NCBI RefSeq assembly: GCF_001654845.1
Contig: NZ_LXES01000036.1
Location: forward strand, 46,756-110,755
Length of the DNA stretch: 64,000 nt
From: Enterobacter soli ATCC BAA-2102
GTDB lineage: Bacteria > Pseudomonadota > Gammaproteobacteria > Enterobacterales > Enterobacteriaceae
Direction of reading: 5' to 3'
Below are positions 21,349 through 31,416 of the stretch, piece by piece. Below the pieces are notes generated by a model. That model saw nothing but the letters and a program-made list of their open reading frames with translations, was not told the origin of the DNA and did not search any database. The translations under genes were made by a program, and so were the position numbers. Each line of letters starts with the position of its first letter. Position 1 is the stretch's first letter.

Positions 21349-22488
21349 ATGATCGATTATGAAGTATTGCGTTTTATCTGGTGGCTGCTGGTTGGTATTT
21401 TGCTGATTGGCTTTGCTGTCACCGACGGTTTCGACATGGGGGTGGGGATGCTCACCCGTTTCCTCGGTCGTAATGACACCGAGCGTCGAATTATGATCAA
21501 CTCCATCGCCCCGCACTGGGATGGTAACCAGGTGTGGCTCATCACCGCGGGCGGCGCGCTGTTTGCTGCCTGGCCGATGGTCTACGCGGCTGCGTTCTCC
21601 GGCTTCTATGTGGCGATGATTCTGGTGCTGGCGTCTTTATTCTTCCGTCCGGTCGGTTTCGACTACCGTTCCAAGATTGAAGACACCCGCTGGCGCAACA
21701 TGTGGGACTGGGGCATCTTCATTGGTAGCTTTGTTCCACCGCTGGTGATTGGTGTGGCGTTCGGTAACCTGTTGCAAGGTGTTCCGTTCCACATTGATGA
21801 GTACATGCGTCTTTACTACACCGGTAACTTCTTCCAGCTGCTGAATCCGTTTGGTCTGCTGGCGGGCGTGGTGAGTGTGGCGATGATCATTACTCAGGGC
21901 GCGACTTACCTGCAAATGCGTACGGTAGGTGAACTGCATCTGCGTTCACGTGCAACCGCTCAGCTGGCTGCCCTGGTGACGCTTGTCTGCTTCGCACTGG
22001 CCGGTGTCTGGGTGGTGTACGGTATTGATGGTTACGTGGTGACCTCTGCGATGAACCATGCTGCGCCGTCTAACCCGCTGACGAAAGAAGTTGTGCGTCA
22101 GGCAGGTGCCTGGATGACTAACTTCAACAACATGCCTGTGCTGTGGGTTATCCCGGCTCTGGGTGTTCTGTTGCCGCTGCTGACCGTGCTGACGTCCCGT
22201 CTGGAAAAAGGCGCTCTGGCGTTTGTATTCTCTTCACTGACGCTGGCGTGCATCATTCTGACGGCGGGTATCGCGATGTTCCCATTCGTTATGCCTTCCA
22301 GCACCATGATGAACGCAAGTCTGACCATGTGGGATGCAACATCTAGCCAGCTGACGCTGAACCTGATGACGTATGTTGCGTGCGTGTTCGTTCCGATTAT
22401 CCTGCTCTACACCACCTGGTGTTACTGGAAAATGTTCGGTCGTATCACGAAAGAAGACATCGAACGTAACACTCATTCCCTGTACTAA
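21349..22488 (+). CDS. cydB: cytochrome bd-I ubiquinol oxidase subunit II
   Basis: CydB is the second large membrane subunit of cytochrome bd-I and is required for assembly and haem retention. The 379-residue protein starts MIDYEVLRFIWWLLVG, has about eight or nine hydrophobic helices, and contains FAVTDGFDMGVGMLTRFLG and SIAPHWDGNQVWLITAGGALFAAWP in split form around residues 22-70. It follows cydA by 15 bases with an AGGAGT ribosome-binding site. Length equals E. coli CydB. Confidence 0.98.
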   Translation: MIDYEVLRFIWWLLVGILLIGFAVTDGFDMGVGMLTRFLGRNDTERRIMINSIAPHWDGNQVWLITAGGALFAAWPMVYAAAFSGFYVAMILVLASLFFRPVGFDYRSKIEDTRWRNMWDWGIFIGSFVPPLVIGVAFGNLLQGVPFHIDEYMRLYYTGNFFQLLNPFGLLAGVVSVAMIITQGATYLQMRTVGELHLRSRATAQLAALVTLVCFALAGVWVVYGIDGYVVTSAMNHAAPSNPLTKEVVRQAGAWMTNFNNMPVLWVIPALGVLLPLLTVLTSRLEKGALAFVFSSLTLACIILTAGIAMFPFVMPSSTMMNASLTMWDATSSQLTLNLMTYVACVFVPIILLYTTWCYWKMFGRITKEDIERNTHSLY

Positions 22489-22502
22489 GTAAGGAGCTGA
22501 AT

Positions 22503-22616
22503 ATGTGGTATTTCGCATGGATTTTGGGGACGCTTCTTGCCTGTGCATTTGGCATCATTACTGCCCTGGCGCTTGAGCACATTGAAGCGTCCAAAGCGAG
22601 TGACGAAAAACACTAA
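22503..22616 (+). CDS. cydX: cytochrome bd-I accessory subunit CydX
   Basis: CydX is a small single-helix subunit that stabilises the haems of cytochrome bd-I. This 37-codon gene encodes a peptide starting MWYFAWILGTLLACAFGI and ending EASKASDEKH, matching E. coli CydX (37 residues) in pattern. One transmembrane segment spans about residues 4-24. It follows cydB by 14 bases behind an AAGGAG site, and its TAA overlaps the ybgE ATG by one base. Confidence 0.96.
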   Translation: MWYFAWILGTLLACAFGIITALALEHIEASKASDEKH

Positions 22617-22906
22617 TGAACATTATCGCGACGCTTTACGCGGTAATGGATAAGCGCCCGTTAAGGGCGCTTTCTTTAGTGATGGCATTACTGCTGGCAG
22701 GTTGTATTTTCTGGGACCCTTCGCGTTTTGCAGCGAAGACCAGCGAGCTCGAGATCTGGCACGGTTTCTTCATCATGTGGGCCGTCTGCGCAGGTGTTAT
22801 TCACGGCGTTGGCTTTCGTCCGAAAGCCATTCACTGGCAGGGTATTTTCTGCCCGCTGATTGCCGATCTGGTGCTTCTCGCTGGGCTGATTTTCTTCTTC
22901 TTCTGA
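22616..22906 (+). CDS. ybgE: cyd operon membrane protein YbgE
   Basis: YbgE is a small inner-membrane protein encoded with cydABX; its biochemical role is unclear. The 96-residue product has three hydrophobic segments, around residues 18-34, 50-65 and 75-96, and ends with a run of phenylalanines. Motifs KRPLRALS and FWDPSRFAAKTSELEIWHG match the E. coli protein (97 residues). The start overlaps the cydX stop. A hairpin (ATGGGCT/AGCCCAT, 22929-22948) follows but lacks a T tract. Confidence 0.93.
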   Translation: MNIIATLYAVMDKRPLRALSLVMALLLAGCIFWDPSRFAAKTSELEIWHGFFIMWAVCAGVIHGVGFRPKAIHWQGIFCPLIADLVLLAGLIFFFF

Positions 22907-23054
22907 ATAAGAAATGTCCGTTAATCATATGGGCTTACCCGAGCCCATAAAAATTTACTCTCCGTTTACTTTCTCCCATTCCAAACCACCTTTCCCGCGC
23001 GTATAGTAGCGAAGTTTAAAAGAGTTAACTTTTGTTGCATTACCGGGATGTAAA

Positions 23055-24148
<1,094 letters not shown>

Positions 24149-24151
24149 ACC

Positions 24152-24580
24152 ATGGCCAGATCGCGTGGACGAGGTCGTCGCGAGCTCAAGTCCGAAATCA
24201 ATATCGTTCCTCTGCTGGACGTACTGTTAGTGCTGTTGCTTATCTTTATGGCAACAGCGCCGATAATCACCCAGAGCGTGGAAGTTGATCTGCCGGATGC
24301 GACAGAATCACAGGCGGTAAGCACCAATGACGATCCTCCGGTCATCATTGAGGTTTCCGGCGTAGGGCAATACAGCGTGGTGGTAGAAAAAGATCGTATG
24401 GATCAGTTACCGCCAGAGCAGGTGATTGCCGAAGCGCAGCGCCGCCTGGAGTCAAATCCGAAGACGGTATTCTTAATCGGTGGTGCAAAAGATGTGCCTT
24501 ACGATGAAATTATAAAAGCGCTGAACTTGCTCCATAGCGCGGGCGTTAAGTCTGTTGGCTTAATGACGCAGCCTATTTGA
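24152..24580 (+). CDS. tolR: Tol-Pal system proton channel subunit TolR
   Basis: TolR is the ExbD-like partner of TolQ; its single membrane helix carries the aspartate that takes part in proton flow. The 142-residue protein starts MARSRGRGRRELKSEINIVP. The helix region reads LLDVLLVLLLIFMATAPI with the key aspartate near residue 24, and a periplasmic peptidoglycan-binding domain follows. It lies three bases after tolQ. Length equals the E. coli protein. Confidence 0.97.
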   Translation: MARSRGRGRRELKSEINIVPLLDVLLVLLLIFMATAPIITQSVEVDLPDATESQAVSTNDDPPVIIEVSGVGQYSVVVEKDRMDQLPPEQVIAEAQRRLESNPKTVFLIGGAKDVPYDEIIKALNLLHSAGVKSVGLMTQPI

Positions 24581-24621
24581 TCACCTGCTAGCAGTGGGAT
24601 ACGAGTTTTTGGGAACCGATA

Positions 24622-25908
24622 GTGTCAAAGGCAACCGAACAAAACGATAAGCTTAAGCGAGCGATAATTATCTCCGCAGTGCTGCACGTTATTCTTTTTG
24701 CGGCACTGATCTGGAGTTCGTTCGACGAGCATATAGATGCATCAGCTGGCGGTGGTGGGGGTTCTTCCATCGACGCCGTCATGGTGGATCCTGGTGCGGT
24801 AGTACAAAACTATAATCGCCAGCAACAACAGCAGGCGAGTGCAAAACGTGCTGAAGAGCAGCGTGATAAACAGGCGCAACAGCAAGCTGAGGAACTGCGT
24901 GAAAAGCAGGCCGCAGAGCAGGAGCGTTTGAAGCAGCTCGAGAAAGAACGTTTGCAGGCGCAGGAAGCAGCAAAAGAGCAGGCGGAACAGCAGAAACAGG
25001 CTGAAGCCGCTGCTAAAAAAGCGCAGGAACAGCAGAAACAAGCCGAAGAGGCCGCAGCGAAAGCGGCTGCTGATGCGAAAGCTCAGGCTGACGCACAGGC
25101 AAAACTGGCCGCAGAAGCTGCGAAGAAAGCCGCAGCGGATGCCCAGAAACAGGCTGAGGAAGCAGCAAAGAAAGCGGCTGCCGATGCTCAGAAGAAAGCT
25201 GAAGCCGAAGCTGCGAAAAAAGCCGCAGCAGATGCTCAGAAGAAAGCTGAAGCAGATGCCGCGAAAAAAGCCGCTCAGGAAGCCGAGAAGAAAGCTGCCG
25301 CCGATGCAGCTAAGAAAGCGGCTGCCGCTGAGAAAGCTGCTGCGGAAAAAGCTGCTGCAGCTGAGAAGGCTGCTGCTGCCGCTGAGGCTAAGAAAGCTGC
25401 TGCTGCTGAAAAGGCTGCTGCGGATAAAGCTGCCGCTGCTGCAAAAGCTGCTGCTGATAAGAAAGCCGCTGCGGCTGCTAAAAAGGCTGCCGCGGAAAAA
25501 GCCGCTGCTGCATCGGGAGTGGATGACCTGCTGGGCGACCTGAGTTCTGGTAAGAATGCGCCGAAAGGCACGACCAGTGGTAGCGCTGGTGGTTCATCTC
25601 CTGCTAAAGGAAGTAAGCCGGGGCAGGGTGGTGCATCTCAGGCAGAGATTGCTTCGTACATCTCTCAGGTTCAGGCAGCTATTCGTGGCCACCTGTATGA
25701 CTGGGATACCTACAAAGGCAAAACCTGTACTTTGCGTGTAAACATCAGTTCAGACGGCTCGATACTTAGCGTGAAACCGGAAGGTGGGGATGATGCGTTC
25801 TGTCAGCAGATGCTGTCTGCGACCAGCAGAATGACGAAGTTCCCTAAACCGCCGTCTCAGGCTGTGTATGAAACGTTTAAAAATGCACCGCTGGACTTCA
25901 AACCTTAA
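24622..25908 (+). CDS. tolA: Tol-Pal system cell-envelope spanning protein TolA
   Basis: TolA links the TolQR motor to TolB and Pal at the outer membrane; in E. coli it is also the receptor for group A colicins and filamentous phage. The 428-residue protein starts at GTG. It has an N-terminal membrane anchor (about 13-35), a Gly-rich hinge, a very long Ala/Lys/Glu-rich helical domain II (about 50-295) built of repeated KKAAADAQ and AAAEKAAA units, and a C-terminal domain III (about 330-428) ending YETFKNAPLDFKP. It is seven residues longer than E. coli TolA. Domain III differs more from E. coli than its neighbours appear to. Confidence 0.96.
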   Translation: MSKATEQNDKLKRAIIISAVLHVILFAALIWSSFDEHIDASAGGGGGSSIDAVMVDPGAVVQNYNRQQQQQASAKRAEEQRDKQAQQQAEELREKQAAEQERLKQLEKERLQAQEAAKEQAEQQKQAEAAAKKAQEQQKQAEEAAAKAAADAKAQADAQAKLAAEAAKKAAADAQKQAEEAAKKAAADAQKKAEAEAAKKAAADAQKKAEADAAKKAAQEAEKKAAADAAKKAAAAEKAAAEKAAAAEKAAAAAEAKKAAAAEKAAADKAAAAAKAAADKKAAAAAKKAAAEKAAAASGVDDLLGDLSSGKNAPKGTTSGSAGGSSPAKGSKPGQGGASQAEIASYISQVQAAIRGHLYDWDTYKGKTCTLRVNISSDGSILSVKPEGGDDAFCQQMLSATSRMTKFPKPPSQAVYETFKNAPLDFKP

Positions 25909-26042
25909 GTTACATTTTCCCCGTGCAAACGGGGAAAAATAGACCAGGTTTAGTCACAGGGTTCTGGTAGTTTTGTCTATTTGAGTTTGTTAACATTCTG
26001 CTAAATTATCGCGGGTAAGGTTACCCAGATAAGGGAGATATG

Positions 26043-27335
26043 ATGAAGCAGGCATTACGTGTAGCATTTAGTTTCTTAATGCTGTGGGCAGCTGTGCTGC
26101 ACGCAGAAGTACGTATCGAGATCACCCAGGGGGTAGACTCGGCACGCCCAATCGGTGTTGTACCGTTCCAGTGGGCCGGTCCTGGCGCTGCACCAGAAGA
26201 TATTGGTGGCATCGTTGCGGCTGACCTGCGTAACAGCGGTAAATTCAACCCGTTAGATCGTTCTCGTCTGCCTCAGCAGCCGGGTACTGCGCAGGAGGTT
26301 CAACCTGCTGCATGGTCTGCGCTGGGTATTGATGCGGTTGTTGTAGGCCAGGTAACTCCTAGCCCGGACGGCGGCTATAACGTGGCTTATCAGCTGGTGG
26401 ATACCGGTGGTGCGCCAGGTACCGTTCTGGCTCAGAACTCTTACAAAGTGAACAAGCAGTGGCTGCGTTATGCTGGCCACACGGCAAGTGACGAAGTGTT
26501 CGAGAAGCTGACCGGTATTAAAGGTGCGTTCCGTACCCGTATCGCTTATGTGGTGCAGACCAACGGTGGTCAGTTCCCGTATGAACTGCGCGTGTCCGAT
26601 TACGACGGTTACAACCAGTTCACAGTTCACCGTTCTGCACAGCCGCTGATGTCTCCGGCATGGTCTCCAGACGGTTCTAAACTGGCTTATGTCACCTTCG
26701 AAAGCGGCCGTTCTGCGCTGGTCATTCAGACGCTGTCAAACGGTGCTGTACGCCAGGTTGCGTCCTTCCCGCGTCACAACGGTGCGCCGTCATTCTCTCC
26801 GGATGGTTCAAAACTGGCATTTGCCCTGTCTAAAACCGGTAGCCTGAACCTGTACGTGATGGACATTGGGTCTGGCCAGATCCGTCAGGTGACTGATGGT
26901 CGTAGCAACAACACTGAGCCGACCTGGTTCCCGGATAGCCAGAACCTGGCGTTTACTTCCGACCAGGCAGGCCGTCCACAAATCTATAAAGTGAATGTCA
27001 ACGGCGGTGCTCCGCAGCGTATTTCCTGGGAAGGTACACAGAACCAGAACGCAGACGTGAGCAGCGACGGTAAGTTTATGGTAATGGTCAGCTCCAACGG
27101 TGGGCAGCAGCACATTGCCAAACAAGATCTGGTAGCGGGTGGCGTTCAAGTTCTGTCGTCAACGTTCCTGGATGAAACGCCAAGTCTGGCACCTAACGGC
27201 ACTATGGTAATCTACAGCTCTTCTCAGGGGATGGGATCTGTGCTGAATCTGGTTTCTACAGATGGGCGTTTCAAAGCGCGTATTCCGGCTACTGATGGAC
27301 AGGTAAAATCACCTGCCTGGTCGCCGTATCTGTAA
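26043..27335 (+). CDS. tolB: Tol-Pal system periplasmic protein TolB
   Basis: TolB is the periplasmic beta-propeller that shuttles between Pal and TolA. The 430-residue precursor has a signal peptide ending in VLHA before EVRIEI. An N-terminal alpha/beta domain (about 22-165) is followed by six propeller blades with [15 protein letters not shown] repeats, and the protein ends SPAWSPYL. Two adjacent ATGs (26040, 26043) follow a GGGAG site; the second gives the E. coli length. In E. coli an independent promoter serves tolB-pal-cpoB; here the tolA-tolB gap is 134 bases and includes a CCCCGT/ACGGGG hairpin at 25919-25935. Confidence 0.97.
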   Translation: MKQALRVAFSFLMLWAAVLHAEVRIEITQGVDSARPIGVVPFQWAGPGAAPEDIGGIVAADLRNSGKFNPLDRSRLPQQPGTAQEVQPAAWSALGIDAVVVGQVTPSPDGGYNVAYQLVDTGGAPGTVLAQNSYKVNKQWLRYAGHTASDEVFEKLTGIKGAFRTRIAYVVQTNGGQFPYELRVSDYDGYNQFTVHRSAQPLMSPAWSPDGSKLAYVTFESGRSALVIQTLSNGAVRQVASFPRHNGAPSFSPDGSKLAFALSKTGSLNLYVMDIGSGQIRQVTDGRSNNTEPTWFPDSQNLAFTSDQAGRPQIYKVNVNGGAPQRISWEGTQNQNADVSSDGKFMVMVSSNGGQQHIAKQDLVAGGVQVLSSTFLDETPSLAPNGTMVIYSSSQGMGSVLNLVSTDGRFKARIPATDGQVKSPAWSPYL

Positions 27336-27346
27336 ATAATAATTAA

Positions 27347-27892
<546 letters not shown>

Positions 27893-27901
27893 GAGAATTG
27901 C

Positions 27902-28696
27902 ATGAACAGTAACTTCAGACATCATCTGTTGAGTCTGTCGTTACTGGTTGGAATAGCGGCCCCCTGGGCCGCTTTTGCTCAGGCACCAATCAGTAGTGTC
28001 GGCTCAGGCTCGGTTGAAGACCGTGTCACTCAACTCGAGCGTATTTCTAATGCTCACAGCCAGCTTTTAACCCAACTCCAGCAGCAACTTTCTGATAACC
28101 AAAGCGATATTGATTCTTTGCGTGGGCAGATCCAGGAAAGTCAGTATCAGCTGAATCAGGTTATGGATCGTCAGAAGCAGATCATGTTGCAAATTGATAG
28201 CCTGAGTAACGGTGGTGCAGCCGCACAGCCAGCAGCGGGCGATCAGAGTGGTGGTGCTGCGGCAACACCGGCTCCGGCAGCAGATGCTTCAGCCTCGACA
28301 GGTGCGCCTGTACAGAGCGGTGACGCGAATACGGATTACAACGCGGCCATTGCCCTGGTACAGGACAAATCTCGTCAGGACGATGCTATCGTTGCGTTTC
28401 AAAACTTCGTCAAGAAGTACCCTGATTCCACTTACCAGCCAAATGCGAATTACTGGCTTGGTCAGCTGAATTACAACAAGGGTAAGAAGGATGATGCGGC
28501 GTTTTATTTTGCCTCTGTGGTGAAAAATTACCCAAAATCACCTAAAGCACCTGATGCGATGTTCAAGGTCGGCGTGATCATGCAGGACAAAGGTGATACC
28601 GCAAAAGCGAAAGCCGTCTACCAGCAGGTTGTGACGAAGTTCCCGGGTACCGAAGGTGCCAAACAGGCGCAAAAACGTCTGAGTTCGATGGGATGA
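27902..28696 (+). CDS. cpoB: cell division coordinator CpoB
   Basis: CpoB (YbgF) is a periplasmic protein that coordinates Tol-driven outer-membrane constriction with PBP1B-dependent peptidoglycan synthesis. The 264-residue precursor has a signal peptide cleaved after AFA at residue 26. A coiled-coil trimerisation region with many Gln residues (about 37-100) and an Ala/Gly/Pro-rich linker follow. The C-terminal TPR repeats (about 140-260) include YPDSTYQPNANYWLGQL. It lies nine bases after pal and ends the tol-pal cluster. The 162-base gap to the tRNA array begins with a long hairpin without a T tract (28702-28735). Confidence 0.95.
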   Translation: MNSNFRHHLLSLSLLVGIAAPWAAFAQAPISSVGSGSVEDRVTQLERISNAHSQLLTQLQQQLSDNQSDIDSLRGQIQESQYQLNQVMDRQKQIMLQIDSLSNGGAAAQPAAGDQSGGAAATPAPAADASASTGAPVQSGDANTDYNAAIALVQDKSRQDDAIVAFQNFVKKYPDSTYQPNANYWLGQLNYNKGKKDDAAFYFASVVKNYPKSPKAPDAMFKVGVIMQDKGDTAKAKAVYQQVVTKFPGTEGAKQAQKRLSSMG

Positions 28697-28779
28697 TTAC
28701 CGCATGACCAGAAATCGCGTTATTTCTGGTCGTGCAGCATGATTACTAAGCAGTTAAGTGATCTTCATCGAAATTTTTG

Positions 28780-28807
28780 TTGCGCAGAATTCTTAAATCA
28801 GTAATAT
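28780..28807 (+). promoter_or_regulatory. promoter of the tRNA array
   Basis: A -35 element TTGCGC (28780-28785) and a -10 element TAATAT (28802-28807) are 16 bases apart. The next bases are GC-rich (GCCGCCG), a discriminator typical of stringently controlled stable RNA promoters. The first tRNA begins 50 bases downstream of the -10. Confidence 0.65.
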
Positions 28808-28857
28808 ATGCCGCCGTTGCCACGGGATATCAAACAACGTGAAAGCAGCGCAAAAGT

Positions 28858-28933
28858 GGGTCGTTAGCTCAGTTGGTAGAGCAGTTGACTTTTAATCAAT
28901 TGGTCGCAGGTTCGAATCCTGCACGACCCACCA
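28858..28933 (+). tRNA. tRNA-Lys (anticodon TTT)
   Basis: This 76-base cloverleaf begins GGGTCGTTAGCTCAG and has anticodon loop CTTTTAA. The T-loop is GGTTCGAATCC and the CCA end is encoded. Arms GGGTCGT and ACGACCC pair perfectly. It is the first of four identical Lys genes in the array. Confidence 0.98.
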
Positions 28934-28960
28934 CTTAAAGCAGTTCCGGTAGTACAGAGT

Positions 28961-29036
28961 GGGTGATTAGCTCAGTTGGTAGAGCATCTCCTTTACACGG
29001 AGGGGGTCGGCGGTTCGAGCCCGTCATCACCCACCA
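28961..29036 (+). tRNA. tRNA-Val (anticodon TAC)
   Basis: This 76-base cloverleaf begins GGGTGATTAGCTCAG and has anticodon loop TTTACAC, giving anticodon TAC. The acceptor arm GGGTGAT pairs with ATCACCC and CCA is encoded. Only three bases separate it from the next tRNA gene. Confidence 0.98.
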
Positions 29037-29039
29037 CTC

Positions 29040-29115
29040 GGGTCGTTAGCTCAGTTGGTAGAGCAGTTGACTTTTAATCAATTGGTCGCAGGTTCGAATC
29101 CTGCACGACCCACCA
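29040..29115 (+). tRNA. tRNA-Lys (anticodon TTT), second copy
   Basis: Identical in sequence to the gene at 28858-28933. It starts three bases after tRNA-Val, so processing of the precursor must separate very close ends. Confidence 0.98.
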
Positions 29116-29157
29116 ATTCTTATTGGTTCCGAGTGATAATTCAGGCAATACCCAGAT

Positions 29158-29233
29158 GGGTCGTTAGCTCAGTTGGTAGAGCAGTTGACTTTTAATCAAT
29201 TGGTCGCAGGTTCGAATCCTGCACGACCCACCA
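29158..29233 (+). tRNA. tRNA-Lys (anticodon TTT), third copy
   Basis: Identical in sequence to the other Lys genes of the array. The 42-base spacer before it shows no feature. Confidence 0.98.
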
Positions 29234-29264
29234 GCCTGAATAAATTTGAAGTACATCCCGCAAG

Positions 29265-29340
29265 GGGTCGTTAGCTCAGTTGGTAGAGCAGTTGACTTTT
29301 AATCAATTGGTCGCAGGTTCGAATCCTGCACGACCCACCA
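29265..29340 (+). tRNA. tRNA-Lys (anticodon TTT), fourth copy
   Basis: Identical in sequence to the other Lys genes. It is the last gene of the array and is followed nine bases later by a strong terminator. Confidence 0.98.
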
Positions 29341-29349
29341 ATGTAAAAA

Positions 29350-29371
29350 GGCGCCCTAAAGGCGCCTTTTT
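29350..29371 (+). terminator. terminator of the tRNA array
   Basis: GGCGCC-CTAAA-GGCGCC forms a 6-bp GC stem followed by five T; the five A before it extend the stem. This is a clear rho-independent terminator. Confidence 0.92.
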
Positions 29372-29402
29372 GCTATCTGCGACTCCAGAGCCTAAAGCAC
29401 AT

Positions 29403-29488
29403 TGCCTGATGGCGCTGCGCTTATCAGGCCTACGAAAAACAAAACTCAGGCCCTGTCATGTCGGGTAAGGCAAAGCCGCCACCCGACA
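29403..29488. repeat. pair of REP palindromes (BIME-like)
   Basis: Two REP-type units lie in opposite orientation between the tRNA array and nadA. The first (29403-29432) has TGCCTGAT and ATCAGGC arms with GGCGCTGCGCTT between. The second (29459-29488) has TGTCGGGT and ACCCGACA arms around AAGGCAAAGCCGCC. The rest of the 290-base gap holds the nadA promoter. Confidence 0.8.
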
Positions 29489-29539
29489 AATGCTGCGCGC
29501 ACCTATTTCCGGTGACTTTTCACCTCAAATTCGCTATCT

Positions 29540-29557
29540 TGTTTAGTATACAAAACA
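29540..29557. promoter_or_regulatory. NadR operator of nadA-pnuC
   Basis: TGTTTA-N6-AAAACA differs by one base from the symmetric NadR box TGTTTA-N6-TAAACA. Its position 74 bases before nadA fits NAD-dependent repression of nadA-pnuC as in E. coli and Salmonella. Confidence 0.75.
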
Positions 29558-29630
29558 CAATTGCCACCCGTTTTGCTATGTCATGCAAAAGAAAGGCAAT
29601 ATTGTTAAGCCAGTGAAACGAGAAGCCATA

Positions 29631-30674
29631 ATGAGTGTGATGTTCGATCCAGAAGCCGCGATCTATCCCTTCCCACCAAAGCCCGTCCCGCTAACCCTGG
29701 ATGAAAAACAGTTCTACCGTGAGAAGATCAAACGACTTCTCAAAGAGCGTGATGCGGTGATGGTGGCGCATTACTACACCGACCCGGAAATTCAGCAACT
29801 GGCGGAAGAGACAGGCGGGTGTATCTCCGATTCCCTGGAGATGGCGCGCTTTGGCGCAAAACATCCCGTTTCCACGCTACTGGTGGCGGGCGTGCGTTTT
29901 ATGGGTGAAACGGCAAAGATCTTAAGCCCGGAAAAAACCATCCTGATGCCGACGTTAAACGCCGAATGCTCGCTCGATCTCGGTTGCCCAATCGAGGAGT
30001 TTTCCGCGTTCTGCGATGCGCATCCTGACCGTACTGTCGTGGTCTACGCTAATACCTCTGCCGCGGTCAAAGCACGTGCAGACTGGGTAGTGACCTCCAG
30101 CATTGCGGTAGAGCTGATTGAACATCTGGATAGCCTGGGTGAGAAAATCATCTGGGCACCCGATCGTCATCTTGGGAACTATGTTCAAAAGCAAACCGGT
30201 GCCGATGTCCTCTGCTGGCAGGGCGCATGTATTGTGCATGATGAATTCAAAACGCAAGCGCTGGCACGTATGAAGGGGTTATACCCGCAGGCGGCCATTC
30301 TCGTTCACCCGGAATCACCGCAGTCGATTGTCGACATGGCAGATGCCGTAGGGTCAACCAGTCAGCTGATTAATGCTGCGAAGACGCTACCGCATAAGCA
30401 GCTTATTGTGGCCACCGATCGCGGCATCTTCTATAAGATGCAACAGGCCGTGCCGGAAAAAGAGCTGCTCGAAGCGCCGACCGCAGGAGAGGGCGCAACT
30501 TGCCGTAGCTGCGCCCACTGCCCGTGGATGGCGATGAACGGCCTGAAAGCCATTGCAGAAGGGTTAGAAGCGGGTGGTGCGGCCCATGAAGTACATGTGG
30601 ATGCCGCATTGCGTGAAGGCGCGTTAATTCCGCTTAACCGAATGCTGGATTTTGCGGCTACACTACGTACTTAA
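29631..30674 (+). CDS. nadA: quinolinate synthase
   Basis: NadA condenses iminoaspartate with dihydroxyacetone phosphate to quinolinate in de novo NAD synthesis. The 347-residue protein equals E. coli NadA in length. Cluster-ligand regions are [19 protein letters not shown] and the CxxCxxC motif CRSCAHCPW; in E. coli three of these cysteines hold a [4Fe-4S] cluster. I chose the ATG at 29631 ([14 protein letters not shown]) by family length; an in-frame ATG at 29583 adds 16 residues within the leader. pnuC follows after 22 bases. Confidence 0.96.
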   Translation: MSVMFDPEAAIYPFPPKPVPLTLDEKQFYREKIKRLLKERDAVMVAHYYTDPEIQQLAEETGGCISDSLEMARFGAKHPVSTLLVAGVRFMGETAKILSPEKTILMPTLNAECSLDLGCPIEEFSAFCDAHPDRTVVVYANTSAAVKARADWVVTSSIAVELIEHLDSLGEKIIWAPDRHLGNYVQKQTGADVLCWQGACIVHDEFKTQALARMKGLYPQAAILVHPESPQSIVDMADAVGSTSQLINAAKTLPHKQLIVATDRGIFYKMQQAVPEKELLEAPTAGEGATCRSCAHCPWMAMNGLKAIAEGLEAGGAAHEVHVDAALREGALIPLNRMLDFAATLRT

Positions 30675-30696
30675 TTCAACACGCCCAGGGGAAAAG

Positions 30697-31416
30697 ATGG
30701 ATTTTTTTAGCACGCAAAACATTCTGGTTCATATACCGATTGGTGCGGGTGGCTACGACCTGTCATGGATTGAAGCGATAGGTACACTGGCTGGCCTGCT
30801 TTGTATCTGGCTGGCCAGCCTGGAGAAGATCAGCAACTACGCGTTTGGGCTTATCAACGTCACGCTGTTTGCGATTATTTTCTTCCAGATCCAGCTCTAC
30901 GCCAGCCTGCTGTTGCAGCTGTTCTTCTTTGCCGCCAATATTTATGGCTGGTATGCCTGGTCGCGTCAGAACAGCCAGCAGGAAGCAGAACTCCAGATCC
31001 GCTGGTTGCCGCTACCTAAAGCAATCGCCTGGTTTGTGGCCTGCATAGTCGCTATCGGCTTAATGACCGTGTTTATCAACCCGGTGTTCGCCTTCCTGAC
31101 ACGCATTGCGGTGTCAGTGATGTCAACGCTTGGGCTGAATGTCGCTATGCCCGAGCTCCAGCCTGATGCCTTCCCGTTCTGGGATTCCTGCATGATGGTG
31201 CTGTCGATTGCGGCGATGATCCTGATGACCCGCAAGTACGTCGAAAACTGGTTGCTGTGGGTCATCATTAACGTCATCAGCGTGGTGATTTTCGCCCTGC
31301 AAGGCGTTTACGCCATGTCGCTGGAATATCTGCTGCTGACCTTCATTGCGCTCAACGGTAGTCGTATGTGGATAAACAGCGCGCGTGAGCGTGGCTCACA
31401 CGCGCTATCCAGTTAA
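30697..31416 (+). CDS. pnuC: nicotinamide riboside transporter PnuC
   Basis: PnuC facilitates uptake of nicotinamide riboside, a salvage precursor of NAD, across the inner membrane. The 239-residue protein starts [24 protein letters not shown]. It has about seven hydrophobic helices and family motifs [10 protein letters not shown] and [14 protein letters not shown]. The ATG at 30697 follows AGGGGAAAAG. It shares the nadA transcript and presumably NadR control. Its stop overlaps the stop of the convergent zitB by four bases. Confidence 0.95.
   Translation: MDFFSTQNILVHIPIGAGGYDLSWIEAIGTLAGLLCIWLASLEKISNYAFGLINVTLFAIIFFQIQLYASLLLQLFFFAANIYGWYAWSRQNSQQEAELQIRWLPLPKAIAWFVACIVAIGLMTVFINPVFAFLTRIAVSVMSTLGLNVAMPELQPDAFPFWDSCMMVLSIAAMILMTRKYVENWLLWVIINVISVVIFALQGVYAMSLEYLLLTFIALNGSRMWINSARERGSHALSS

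Noticed and set aside
25131..25510. Repeats within tolA considered as a tandem DNA repeat or CRISPR-like array.
   Set aside because: The periodicity comes from Ala/Lys-rich codons; units vary and there are no uniform repeats and unique spacers. No CRISPR array is seen in the window.
25275..25571. Alanine-rich open frame antisense to tolA.
   Set aside because: It is the mirror of the Ala/Lys repeats in TolA domain II and has no ribosome-binding site or family match.
28858..29340. The tRNA array as an integration site for a mobile element.
   Set aside because: No integrase, duplicated tRNA 3' end outside the array or foreign-looking gene cargo is visible on either side.
29280..29468. 62-codon frame starting in the last tRNA-Lys gene.
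   Set aside because: It runs through a tRNA, a terminator and REP sequence.
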